Origin: Microplitis mediator
Lineage: Eukaryota; Arthropoda; Insecta; Hymenoptera; Braconidae
Direction: 5' to 3'
Length of the DNA: 64,000 nucleotides
Assembly (NCBI RefSeq): GCF_029852145.1
Contig: NC_079973.1
Location: 14,277,921 to 14,341,920, forward strand
In this document: one piece after another, positions 43,601 to 53,100 of the stretch
How positions within the stretch are numbered: position 1 is the stretch's first letter
How the letters are laid out: every line of letters begins with the position of its first letter
Program-made: the position numbers and the translations under genes
The notes under the pieces: model-generated
Told to the model about the DNA's origin: nothing
Database searches by the model: none
Seen by the model: the letters and a program-made list of their open reading frames with translations, nothing else

Positions 43601-45978
43601 GAACAATTATTTTAGCCAGAATAAAAAATTAATTGTTCAACGCCAAAAACCTCGTGTTATTTAAATGGGAAACTTACATCACTGTGCGGCACGGGTTAAA
43701 ATTGAGATAAAGACCTGAAACTTTGAGGATATTTGTTTTATTTATTTCGAACCACATGAGCCTCTGGGAGCATGAAAATTCGAAAATGTCCAAAATAAGG
43801 ACCACCCTAATGTCTAATAATTATTATGTTTTTAGCAGTCAATATCTATTCAAATAGTAAAGTAGTGATTTCAATATTTTATATATAATAATTACAAATC
43901 GAAAGCTAAAATATACAGTTCATTTAGATAAAATTATTATTTATAACTATAAAAAAGACAAAGCAAATACTAAAAAAATTAAACTTTAAAGATTAACCGC
44001 CAAAGCTTAAATATTTGTCGTTTTTAAAATAAGAAATTCAAGTCTCAAATAATGAAAATATAAAGGATACAAAATAATAAATTTAGTTAGAACGTTATTT
44101 TGTGAAGTCTTTCAAATAAGAAACTTTACTAGGAGATGTTTTTAAATTTTAATATTAGTCAACAGTCAAATTTAATGATATAAACGGGAATAAATAAATT
44201 TTCACGGATATATATTATTAAAGCAAATGTTAAGTATTTCCACTGAAATTAATGAAGATTGATTATGTACAATTGTATATTATACTTCGTCAATTTGTAA
44301 AAAGTATGTATCAGCCTCAGCAAATTTTATTGTTTGATGCAGTAAAATTTCATGCACTACCGTCATCCATCTAAGTCCGAAAATAACTTTCGATTCTCAT
44401 TTGCATGCGGTGGCCGAGCGCTCTAAGGGCTAGGGACTGGACTCTATTTGCGAAAGGTCTACGGTTCGAGCCCGTGAGTTAGCCGAAATTTTGCTAATGA
44501 TTTTTCGTATAAAAATTCGAACAACTACATACTGTAGCGACTTAATCAGTTATTCATAATACAGACAAGGATGCAATCAATTAGATGCACGATAATGAGA
44601 AAACAGACAATGGGAGAAGGAAGAGGGAGGGGGTGAAATTAGAAACCCGAATAGAGAGCAACGGTGAAAGCCGAAAACAAATAATTCAAATTAATCATAT
44701 GTACAAAATAGAACGAAAAAAAACAAATTTTTATTATTTGAAATAATAAAAATGAGGGTTTAGAACAAACATTATTACTATGGTTGCATAAGATAAAATA
44801 ACGATCAACTACGTAATTATATATATTGACTTGAAGATGTTTATTGTTTGAAACTTTAAAATTTCTGTTCTAAGTTTTAATTTTTACTATAGTCAGACTA
44901 AAAAATATCATCCTGCCAATGGAACTATACAATTCAAAATAATAATTTTTACTATTGGAAATTTTAAAAACTATGTTTATCCGCTATACTTTTTTTCTTT
45001 GAGCATAAGTATATTTTAACAGATAACTCATTTTAACCTTATACTTCATAATATACAACAAAATCACACCTGGGCACCACAGTAATATTTGAAACAATAA
45101 AAAGTATTGATAATTCGAGTAAATTTAATATTTTTTTTCCGTGTAAAGTTAGTGTTTGAGCTTATAAAGAAGTCTATTTTAGATTATTAAATAGAGAAAT
45201 GAAGTTACTAGTTTCAATCAAAATTGAATTTATAATTTCTTTTTTTAATCATTTAATATTTTTGATTCTCGCCCCGACCAGCAAAAACTTCGGCTTCGCC
45301 TCAGTTTTGCGAAAATCGGGTGCCCCCCCCCCCCCTTCTTCTCGCCACTCAGCTTCACTGTCGAAAGTCAATTAATTCAACGTACTTTTGGCTGGGAAAC
45401 AAGAAAAATAGTATACGACCCCCGGCCAGAAAGCTAATGCCCTAACGTATGTGATATCAAAGCCAGGGAATCCAACTTTCTGACCTAATGTCGTAATATA
45501 CTATTAATTAATTATTTTCCTTTTAAAATGGAAGTTAAAAAAAAGGCTGACTGAACTCCAACGTTTATACGAAATCTTAGGCACTGTTAAATATTTTCTA
45601 GTAAATATTTATACGGGTGCGAAAAAAAATAAAAATGTTTCAATTTATATTTCTCTAGGGATTAAAAACTGCAGATGCAATCTATTCATGCAACTGGGAG
45701 CAATCCATGGTTCAATACAAAGGTGAATTTAGTGGTGACCACCGACGAACAGTAATTGAAATGAATCAAATAATAACTTTTAGTTTGATGCGTGCTCAAA
45801 AACCGATAGTTTTTACTGGGGGAATGTTTTATGTCCTATCGTTAAAAACTTTTAAAGCTGTGAGTTAAATTTTTACTATCGCTTAATTTTTAAATTAATC
45901 AATAATCTTTCTCAACAGCTCACGGGTTTTTCTTTATCGAATGCTCTTGTACTACGTCAGCTTTCGAGCGAAACATAA
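34652..45978 (+). CDS. Odorant receptor (7tm_6), C-terminal half, five exons
   Basis: Exons 34652-34723, 34974-35085, 35422-35529, 45659-45859 and 45919-45978 (stop TAA) have GT-AG borders and agreeing phases (2, 0, 0, 0). Exon A holds KMYMIHHREIL, the H-x3-IL motif before TM5. Exon B continues to a TM5-like CLDSTIALCLVSVEV. Exon C is TM6-like (YWTGIALQLFIFTFL). Exon D has TADAIYSCNW, then RAQKPIVFTGGMFYVLSLKTFK, the conserved TM7 region of insect ORs. Exon E gives the short tail. The family is a ligand-gated cation channel subunit working with Orco in sensory dendrites; the ligand cannot be inferred. About 183 residues are present. The TM1-4 exons were not found upstream. The fourth intron is 10.1 kb of repeats. 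Intact splice sites argue against a dead gene, but the missing 5' exons leave this open. Confidence 0.8.
36039..36178. mobile_element. Short palindromic AGATCT MITE (copy paired with 61322-61470)
   Basis: CCGGGGAAAAAGGTTTAGATC and GATCTAAACCTTTTTTCCCG are near-perfect inverted ends about 140 bp apart. The interior matches 61322-61470 (TCTGACGAGATCTGGACA in both). Both copies are followed by GGATCCC and the same SINE in the same orientation. Confidence 0.7.
36185..36414 (-). mobile_element. tRNA-derived SINE, copy 2
   Basis: On the - strand, an A-box-like TCAGCGCAGTGG (about 36377-36388) and B box GGTTCGAGCCC (about 36329-36339). The sequence matches 61471-61693 closely and 31057-31276 less closely. 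Confidence 0.75.
36415..37085. repeat. AGATCT/AGATATAA word array with 73-bp tandem units
   Basis: Words AGATCTGATC and ATATAACTATATCT dominate. GATTGCAAAA recurs at 36758, 36831, 36904 and 36977, exactly 73 bp apart, giving about four tandem units (36705-37035). Confidence 0.8.
37243..38039. mobile_element. Element with AACTTCCCGCT inverted ends
   Basis: AACTTCCCGCT at 37243 and AGCGGGAAGTT at 38029 are inverted. It contains a (GTAC)n microsatellite at 37391-37464 and two diverged copies of a block around ATCAAAATCGGTT-ATTCGTTC. A GAGCTCGAA palindrome cluster sits near the right end. No ORF of note; the family is common in insect genomes to my knowledge but its class is unclear to me. Confidence 0.55.
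37391..37464. repeat. (GTAC)n/(GTAT)n microsatellite
   Basis: Mostly ACGT-permuted GTAC units with interspersed GTAT. Confidence 0.95.
38363..38498. mobile_element. Near-palindromic MITE, about 136 bp
   Basis: The arms TAGTATATTTTACACCTCGG...CTCAGATC and, inverted, TAGTATTTACACCTTGGG...CTCAGATC nearly meet around a GCCGAGGCGAAGCCGAGGTC core. This would form a hairpin over nearly its full length. GC-rich TTCGCCTCGACGGAGGCG-type sequence (38500-38580) follows. Confidence 0.75.
39440..40120. repeat. AGATCT/AGATATAA word array
   Basis: A continuous array of AGATCTGACCAGATATAA-type words, split by the right end of the 36597-39693 element. It ends with TTTTTCCCGGG at about 40119, followed by TA. 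With 36039 this may define an outer element of about 4 kb. Confidence 0.7.
40254..41290 (+). repeat. Solo LTR, 1037 bp, 5-bp target duplication
   Basis: Begins TGTTGCGTAATTAC and ends ATTATTACAACA, flanked by TATAT on both sides (40249-40253 and 41291-41295). The TGTTGCGTAA start is shared with the BEL/Pao LTR at 18781 (- strand), suggesting the same superfamily. No internal region is present, as expected after LTR-LTR recombination. The flank is AT-rich, so chance agreement of TATAT is possible. Confidence 0.65.
41296..42257. other. No gene seen
   Basis: AT-rich, no credible ORF. 42040-42200 contains two diverged CGGACACTTTCAGAGAGTC-like strings resembling 35990-36035; probably a degraded repeat. 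Confidence 0.3.
42267..43809. mobile_element. 1.5-kb foldback element, arms about 620 bp, 9-bp target duplication
   Basis: Starting AGGGTGGTCTTTATTTTGG and ending in its complement, the two arms match inwards for about 600 bp (GTGCCGCACAGCGATG / CATCACTGTGCGGCAC, GGGGGTACAGCATGATGA / TCATCATGCTGTACCCC). ATGTCTAAT is duplicated at 42258-42266 and 43810-43818. Long arms and a 9-bp duplication are typical of Mutator-like foldbacks. Only an AT-rich loop of about 300 bp separates the arms; no transposase. Confidence 0.8.
43820..44400. other. AT-rich, no gene seen
   Basis: Intronic with respect to the OR gene. No recognisable feature. Confidence 0.4.
44403..44520 (+). mobile_element. tRNA-Ser/Leu-like SINE head
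   Basis: GGTGGCCGAGCGCTCTAAGG (class II tRNA A box) and GGTTCGAGCCC B box at 44463-44473, 50-odd nt apart. The acceptor ends do not pair, so it is a tRNA-derived repeat rather than a tRNA gene. Confidence 0.6.
44521..45658. other. Intron sequence; small palindromic repeat and poly-C
   Basis: No exon seen. 45255-45345 has a CTTCGGCTTCGCC palindrome and a run of 13 C near 45322. The rest is AT-rich. Confidence 0.4.
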
Positions 45979-46384
45979 ATTCAATAGGATAAAAAAAGTG
46001 TTAATTAATTTAACTTTCTTTTTTAGTATATATAGAATTTATCTTTGTCAGAAATTTCTTTTGTAATTATTCAGAGACACAAACTTATCATTTATAACTT
46101 TCTTCTTCAAATTGTTAATCCCTATTCCATGTTTAACACTTACATTTATGATTTCCTGGACGCGGATATATTTAGTACTTGATGAATTTGATTAAGTACC
46201 CTTTACAATAGCCCACAGGCTAAAAACTATAATAAGTATAATATGCTGGGCAAAATAGACTACCCAAAAAATTCTGTAAAGAAAAATTTTTTTGCACGCC
46301 TTAAATGCGAAGCATTGAGGTGAATTTTGCTGCCGAATAGCCATCGATCTGAAAAATGATCGGATTAAGTCATTTCAATAACTC

Positions 46385-47097
46385 AAACACGGAAAGAAAA
46401 TTCCACTAAAATTTACGATATGAACATCGGAATCGTGCACTATACTTTCATTAGCGTCAATTTTTAAATGTCTTATTTCAAAATTTACTACGTAGCTTAT
46501 TTTTTTTACTATTTAACATCGTAATTTTAACAAAGACTTTTAGAATTAAAAATTACTTTAAAAATTACAATATTAACATCGTAAGAAGAATAAAACAAAA
46601 ATTACGATTCAAAAACTGTATGTATTCCTATATTTATCTTTCTATTCGATTTTGAATAAAATGAATATTATAGTGCTGCCTCGGTTATAATACGATGGAA
46701 GTTATAAAAATGACGATGTGACATCATAATTTCTAAATAGTAACTGCGCCTTCCATAAGAGGCGCTCTCGTGACTTATGACTGTTTATTCAAATCGTTCA
46801 TATGGATCTTAAAAATAACCTAGACACTTCGCACTCGAAAGTACTCGGGTTCGAATCCAACTCCCGAACAGTTATAATTTTATTCTTTTATTTAAAATTT
46901 CTCTTCAAATTTTACGATGTTCACATCGTGATTTATACTAAAGAGCTTAAGATTTTGTATTATTTGTCTGAAAAATTAATTCTTAAATAAAATTTCCAAT
47001 GCTACATCGTAAAAATTATGATTTAAAAGGTCTTGTCCACTACTACAATAATCCATAGGACAAATTACGATGTTAGCATCGTAAATTTAACTGCCTG
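46385..47097. mobile_element. AATTTACGATGTTAACATCGTAAATT-word element with SINE
   Basis: TTTACGAT, ATCGTAAATT and AACATCG words recur in both orientations on both sides of a central insertion at about 46740-46900. The left end is near ACGGAAAGAAAATTCC and the right end ACTGCCTGGG, followed by TA. The ends are not clearly complementary, so boundaries are uncertain. Confidence 0.5.
46770..46885 (+). mobile_element. tRNA-like SINE fragment with consensus B box
   Basis: GGTTCGAATCC at 46848-46858 is a consensus pol III B box. An A box is not certain (ACCTAGACACTTCG nearby). It is embedded in the ACGAT-word element. Confidence 0.4.
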
Positions 47098-47159
47098 GGT
47101 AAAAAAGTAAGATCGGTTTTAAAATAAATGATAAATTCAAATATTTTTTCTTGAATTCA

Positions 47160-47405
47160 AAATTATAAATCGTATTTATTCTATATGAGAATTTAATCTG
47201 TTTTTTCCCGTACAATTCCTTATCCAGGCCAATATCAAACTTATTTTCGTATGATATTTGGTCTGTTTTAAATCGCGTTTAGACTAAAAACAAACTTTTT
47301 TATTATAATTCATGGTCTGTGTTCAATTGTTTTCGAGGACAAAAACAGACATTATTAACTATAATTTTTAGTCTGTGTTTATCGCTTATAGATAAAAAAC
47401 AGGAC
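47160..47405. repeat. GTCTGTTTTTAGTC-word repeat
   Basis: GGTCTG, GACTAAAAACA and GACAAAAACAGAC words in both orientations lie between TTTTTTCCCG at 47202 and the (TAA)n tract. Similar words occur at 56480-56670, next to GACCCGGG. Confidence 0.45.
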
Positions 47406-47417
47406 TTTTTACAAATA

Positions 47418-47429
47418 TAAATAATAATA

Positions 47430-47469
<40 letters not shown>
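47418..47469. repeat. (TAA)n microsatellite, left of retrotransposon copy 1
   Basis: About 17 units with one interruption; lies directly at the 5' end of copy 1. Confidence 0.9.
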
Positions 47470-49928
47470 GTCAGCGTGGAAGAAGTTCGTTTGGCTCTGA
47501 ACAATGGTAAGAACTGGGCTGCTCCGGGTCCGGATGGCATTAACTTATTTTGGTGGAAGAAACTTACTTCTACCCATAGCCATCTGGCCCAGATATTTAC
47601 AGCTTTTATCAGAGGCAACGAACCTATTCCGTGCTGGCTTGTAGGAGGGCGACCCGTGCTCATCCCCAAGAAGGGTGACTTGTCCGACCCAAAGAACTAC
47701 AGGCCTAGCACCTGTTTGAATGCGGTTTATAAGGTTTTCACAAAAATCTTGAACAATCGCATTCTGCAGGAGATAGATCCTGTATGGCAGCAGATATACG
47801 AACAGCGTGGCAGTAAAAGAAGCCTGTCAGGTTGCAAAGAGAATCTGTAAGTAGATCGATGTGTCATTCAAGACGCGGTCTACTATTAGCGCAACTTGTC
47901 CATGGCCTGGATTGACTACCGTAAGGCATTCGACTCAACATCTCATGAGCTCATTCTCTTTTTGCTCAAATGCCTTGGGGTCAATCGCGATACAGTGGGA
48001 TGCATACAGCGTACGATGCAACTTTGGCGAACACGGTTCCACATTTCATGTGGCAACGACAAACGTGTGACCGAAGTTGTACAGTACAAGCGAGGTGTCT
48101 TCCAGGGAGATTCCCTGAGCCCTCTGCTGTTTTGCATCTTACTGCTGCCGATATCTGTTGCGCTACGCCGTACCCGTGGATACTCAGTGGGCCCACCAAC
48201 TGATCGGAAATATTCGATCACCCACTTACTCTACATGGATGATCTGAAAGTATATGCTCCTGATGAGGAACACCTTCAGACAGCCTTGAATATCGTAGGG
48301 GAGTATACACGGGATGTCGGCATGGCTTTTGGGTTGGACAAGTGCGCGGTCGTTAATCTGGTGAAGGGTAAGTGCTCTGATTTGCGGGAAGATATCGAGT
48401 TAGTCGATGGGAGCGTCATTGACCATCTTGACACCGGAGAGTTGTACAAATATCTAGGGATTGACGGGAGTCCTATGCAGGACGTCTCGAAAATCAAAAC
48501 GACTCTCTGCAGCGAGTATGGACGGAGACTCCGGAAAATCTGGTCATCACAACTTTCCGGAAAAAACAAAGTCTCTGCAACAAACATGCTTGCTGTCCCA
48601 GTACTACTCTACTCTTTCGGTGTCCTTAAATGGACCCGAAAAGAGCTTAGAGATCTCGATATCAAGACACGCAAAGTCATGAACATCAATCGGAGCATGC
48701 ACCCTAAGTCCTCAGTCACCAGATTATACCTTTCCCGGCACATCGGAGGGAGAGGTCTACAGAGCTTGAAGTGTCTACATGATCGTTTGGTTTTGGGTCT
48801 AACATACGAAGTTGTCAATTTCACAGCAGATGAGAACGACTTCCTTATGCAGATTGTTCATAGTCATGAGAATCTGCAGAAGGGAGCGTTCTTATATGAG
48901 GCAGCAAGGTACGCGGCAAAATCCCTCGGTCTCGGAAGAGTAAACCCTCTTATTGAACTCCCGAAGGAGGAATTTAAGAGTGTCGTCAGGAATGCTGAGC
49001 AGCAAAAACTGCTCAGTACACACATGGACAAGTCCATGCACAGCGTGTTCTTTAAACACGTGCGTGATCATGGCTTGTCCACCCAGCTGACGTTTTCCTT
49101 CCTTAAGTCAGCTGGCCTGATGTCCGAGACCGAAGGATATATTTTTGCCTGCCAAGATGGTGTAATCAATACCCTCGAATACCGTGCAAAAGTACTCCAG
49201 ATGCAGCTACCCGACACATCGTGTAGGGTGTGTAAGCAACATCCTGAGACGCTTATGCATCTTTTGTCAGCATGTCCTGTGTTGGCAAGAGGTGCATACA
49301 TCCAGCGTCACAATGCTGCTCTGCGAGTACTTTATTACCACCTTAGACATACGCACGGCATCGATAAAACACCAGTGCTGCCTTATCTGCCAGGAGATAT
49401 TCTGCAAAGTTGAGAATGACCGTTGCCGTATTTATTGGAACGTGACATTCGCAACAACTCGGAAAATAGATCACAACAAACCTGATATTATGCTCTTCGA
49501 TAAAACCACTCGAGACATTTATGTCATCGAGTTCTCAGCACCCGCTGAGTATAACATCACGGTTAAAGAAGAGCACAAACACGAGATATATCAGGATCTC
49601 CTGTTCGAAATTGGCAAACTTTACCCCGGCTACCGTGTCAAACTTGTCGTCCTCATTGTTGGCGTCCTTGGAGGGATGAAACAGTCGTTTGTGTCTGCAT
49701 TAGCTAGAATACCAACTTGTTCAGCGCAAGTTGAGCTTCTGGCATCGAGGATGCAAAAGGCTGTAATTCTTGGATCCCTCCGTCTACTTAGGCAACGAAA
49801 CTTGGCCTGCTGCGCATGCTGATCATCTTGTTGATGATGCATCGCAGCAGTTACGATTTGGCGCGCAGCTGAGGCCCTCGGTAGAGTCGGACTACCGGGG
49901 ATAACCCCCTGAGCATTGAACTAAAAAG
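47470..49928 (+). mobile_element. Dong/R4-type non-LTR retrotransposon, copy 1, 5'-truncated
   Basis: Starts within the coding region, aligned with 51200 of copy 2, and runs to the shared 3' UTR and (AAT)n. The reading frame has stops at 47848-47850 and 47887-47889 and a frameshift near 49408. The 3' UTR hairpin CGGTAG-AGTCGGA-CTACCG is at 49879-49897. It is close to copy 2 in sequence. Confidence 0.85.
47476..49822 (+). pseudogene. Broken RT-endonuclease ORF of copy 1
   Basis: Contains the RT core from NWAAPGPDGI through MAWIDYRKAFDS, GVFQGDSLSPLL and LLYMDDLKVYA, then the CCHC-like CRVCKQHPETLMHLLSAC. After a frameshift at about 49408 it has the endonuclease-like HNKPDIMLFDK and YVIEFSAP. 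Two nonsense codons lie before the RT palm. It lacks the N-terminal roughly 300 residues present in copy 2. Confidence 0.85.
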
Positions 49929-49929
49929 A

Positions 49930-49983
<54 letters not shown>
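49929..49983. repeat. (TAA)n microsatellite between copies 1 and 2
   Basis: About 18 uninterrupted units. Confidence 0.95.
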
Positions 49984-49984
<1 letters not shown>

Positions 49985-50044
49985 CCCACGGTGCATGTTG
50001 TGCGGCCAGCGGAGATTTTGATTACTCCGTGGCGCACCGTGGGC
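49984..50044 (+). other. 5'-terminal stem-loop of retrotransposon copy 2
   Basis: GCCCACGGTGC (49984-49994) pairs perfectly with GCACCGTGGGC (50034-50044). An inner CGGAG/CTCCG stem closes a 10-nt loop. It lies exactly at the element's 5' end. A role in RNA processing or translation is inference; I could not fold it into the HDV-like ribozyme of R2 elements. Confidence 0.65.
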
Positions 50045-50130
50045 TAGATAAGTCAGCCCTCCATCTACTGACCTACTAAGCGCACAACAACCTTCGCATT
50101 GGGTTAACTCCCCATTGTGAAGTAAACTGA

Positions 50131-53100
50131 GTTCAAGATAATCCTGAACACAGAAGTGCTCCCCACAACCGGCCCTTCTCGGATGAGGGCTACCCACTAG
50201 CTGGGCGGAGCACCGAGATTCCGAATGATGACGACCCTGGCGAACAACGGACTGCATTTAGGTGGACGGAGGAATTACGAGTCGATCTCCTGATGTGCTA
50301 TAATAACAGTGAACCGGAGCGGAGAGGTTACATGGCTAGGATGCATGCTCTCTGGAGCGATATGCACCCTAACCATAGCCATTTTTCACAACAACATCTA
50401 CGTGATTATGCCTCTCATCTCCGGCGAACACGACGATCACTGTTAAATAACAGACGAGTATCTCACCGTCTGTCTTTTCCAGCACAGCTACATCAGGAGA
50501 GACGCCGTTCTTCCGAAGACACCGACAATGATTTTGAAAGACGACAAGTATGTATCTCTAAAAAGATACACTACCCAAAACATCCACTTGACACGGAAAA
50601 CCACGAGCTATCGCTTCGGATTCAGGAAGATTCTACTCTACTCACCATCAATCAAGCTGTCTATGATGCTGCTTCTTCACTCTTACCTCCGGCAAGAAAT
50701 AATACTTCTTCTCCGGAGGCTAAGATGAGAAGTCGCATTGGACAGCTTTCACTGAAGATTGATGATCTCCGGAAACATGTCTCCCGCATTCAGTGTGTTA
50801 TTGAGTACGTAAATGCTCGTAAAGCGTTTACGCCTAAAGTCCGCCGTATTGCGGCTGGACTACGATATCAACATCACACACTGAATAAGGAGAATCTTCT
50901 TAACATCAAAGAAGGTTCTCTCAATAGGTTGCGGGCTCTGGTGACTGCTAAAAAGTCACTAGAGAAAAAGCTGAAGCGGCTTACCGATAACTCTTTGTTT
51001 CGGTTAAGTCCTTCACGCTTTCTGACACCTAAGACATCTGTTTCTGGCGATCCCCCATCTATCGAGCGAGTAGAAGCTTTCTGGTCCGAGTTGTATGGTG
51101 ATCAACCAGACGTGAATCGTGACACTCCAGCTCTCAACGACTTCGAGGCATTTTGTCGCCGCCACCGAAACGACAATGCTGATGAAGAGAGCCCTGAAGT
51201 CAGCGTGGAAGAAGTTCGTTTGGCTCTGAATAATGGTAAGAACTGGGCTGCTCCGGGTCCGGATGGCATTAACTTGTTTTGGTGGAAGAAACTTACTTCT
51301 ACCCACAGCCATCTGGCCCGGATATTTACAGCGTTTATCAGAGGCAACGAACTTATTCCGTGCTGGCTTGTAGAAGGGCGAACCGTGCTCATCCCTAAGA
51401 AAGGTGACTTGTCCGACCCGAAGAACTACAGGCCTATCACCTGTTTGAATGCAGCTTATAAGATTTTCACAAAAATCTTGAATAATCGCATTCTACAGGA
51501 GATAGATCCTGTATGGCAGCAGATATACGAACAACGTGGCAGTAAAAGAGGCTTGTCAGGTTGCAAAGAGAATCTGTTAGTAGATCGTTGTGTCATTCAA
51601 GACGCAGTCTACTATCAGCGCAACCTGTCAATGGCCTGGATTGACTACCGTAAGGCATTCGACTCAACATCTCATGAGCTCATTCTCTTTTTGCTCAAAT
51701 GCCTTGGGGTCAATCGCGATACAGTGGGATGCATACAGCGTACGATGCAACTTTGGCGAACACGGTTCCACATTTCATGTGGCAACGACAAACGTGTGAC
51801 CGAAGTTGTACAGTACAAGCGAGGTGTCTTCCAGGGAGATTCCCTGAGCCCGCTGCTGTTTTGCATCTCACTGCTGCCGATATCTGTTGCGCTACGCCGT
51901 ACTCGTGGATACTCAGTGGGCCCACCAACTGATCGGAAATATTCGATCACCCACTTACTCTACATGGATGATCTGAAGGTATATGCTCCTGATGAGGAAC
52001 ACCTTCAAACAGCCCTGAATATCGTAGGGGAGTATACACGGGATGTCGGCATGGCCTTTGGGTTGGACAAGTGCGCGGTCGTTAATCTGGTGAGGGGTAA
52101 GTGCTCTGATTTGCGCGAAGATATCGAGTTAGTAGATGGGAGCGTCATTGACCATCTTGACGCCGGAGAGTCGTACAAATATCTAGGGATTGACGGGAGT
52201 CCTATGCAGGATGTCTCGAAAATCAAAACGACTCTCTGCAGCGAGTATGGACGGAGACTCCGGAAAATTTGGTCATCAGAACTTTCCGGAAAAAACAAAG
52301 TCTCTGCAACAAACATGCTTGCTGTCCCAGTACTACTCTACTCTTTCGGTGTCCTTAAATGGACCCGAAAAGAGCTTAGAGATCTCGATATCAAGACACG
52401 CAAAGTCATGAACATCAATCGGAGCATGCACCCCAAGTCCTCAGTCACCAGATTATACCTTTCCCGGCACATCGGAGGGAGAGGTCTACAGAGCTTGGAG
52501 TGTCTACACGATCGTTTGGTTTTGGGTCTAACATACGAAGTTGTCAATTTCACAGCAGATGAGAACGACTTGCTTATGCAGATTGTTCATAGTCATGAGA
52601 ATCTGCAGAAGGGAGCGTTCTTATATAAGGCAGCAAAGTACGCGGCAAAATCCCTCGGTCTCGGAAGAGTAAACCCTCTTATTGAACTCTCTAAGGAGGA
52701 ATTTAAGAGTGTCGTCAGGAATGCTGAGCAGCAAAAACTGCTCAGTACACACATGGACAAGTCCATGCACAGCGTGTTCTTCAAACACGTGCGTGACCAT
52801 GGCTTGTCCACCCAGCTGACGTTCTCCTTCCTTAAGTCAGCTGGCCTGATGTCCGAGACCGAAGGATATATTTTTGCCTGCCAAGATGGTGTAATCAATA
52901 CCCTCGAATACCGTGCGAAATTACTCCAGATGCAGCTACCCGACACATCGTGTAGGGTGTGTAAGCAACATCCTGAGACGCTTATGCATCTCTTGTCAGC
53001 ATGTCCTGTGCTGGCAAGAAGTGCATACGTTCAGTGTCACAATGCTGCTCTGCGAGCACTTTATTACTACCTTAGACACACGCACGGCATCGATAAAACA

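Noticed and set aside
44403..44485. Functional tRNA-Ser or tRNA-Leu gene
   Set aside because: A and B boxes are good but the acceptor ends do not pair and no anticodon stem could be drawn.
49984..50130. HDV-like ribozyme at the retrotransposon 5' end
   Set aside because: The first 11 bases pair with the far side of a simple hairpin; I could not draw the nested double pseudoknot.
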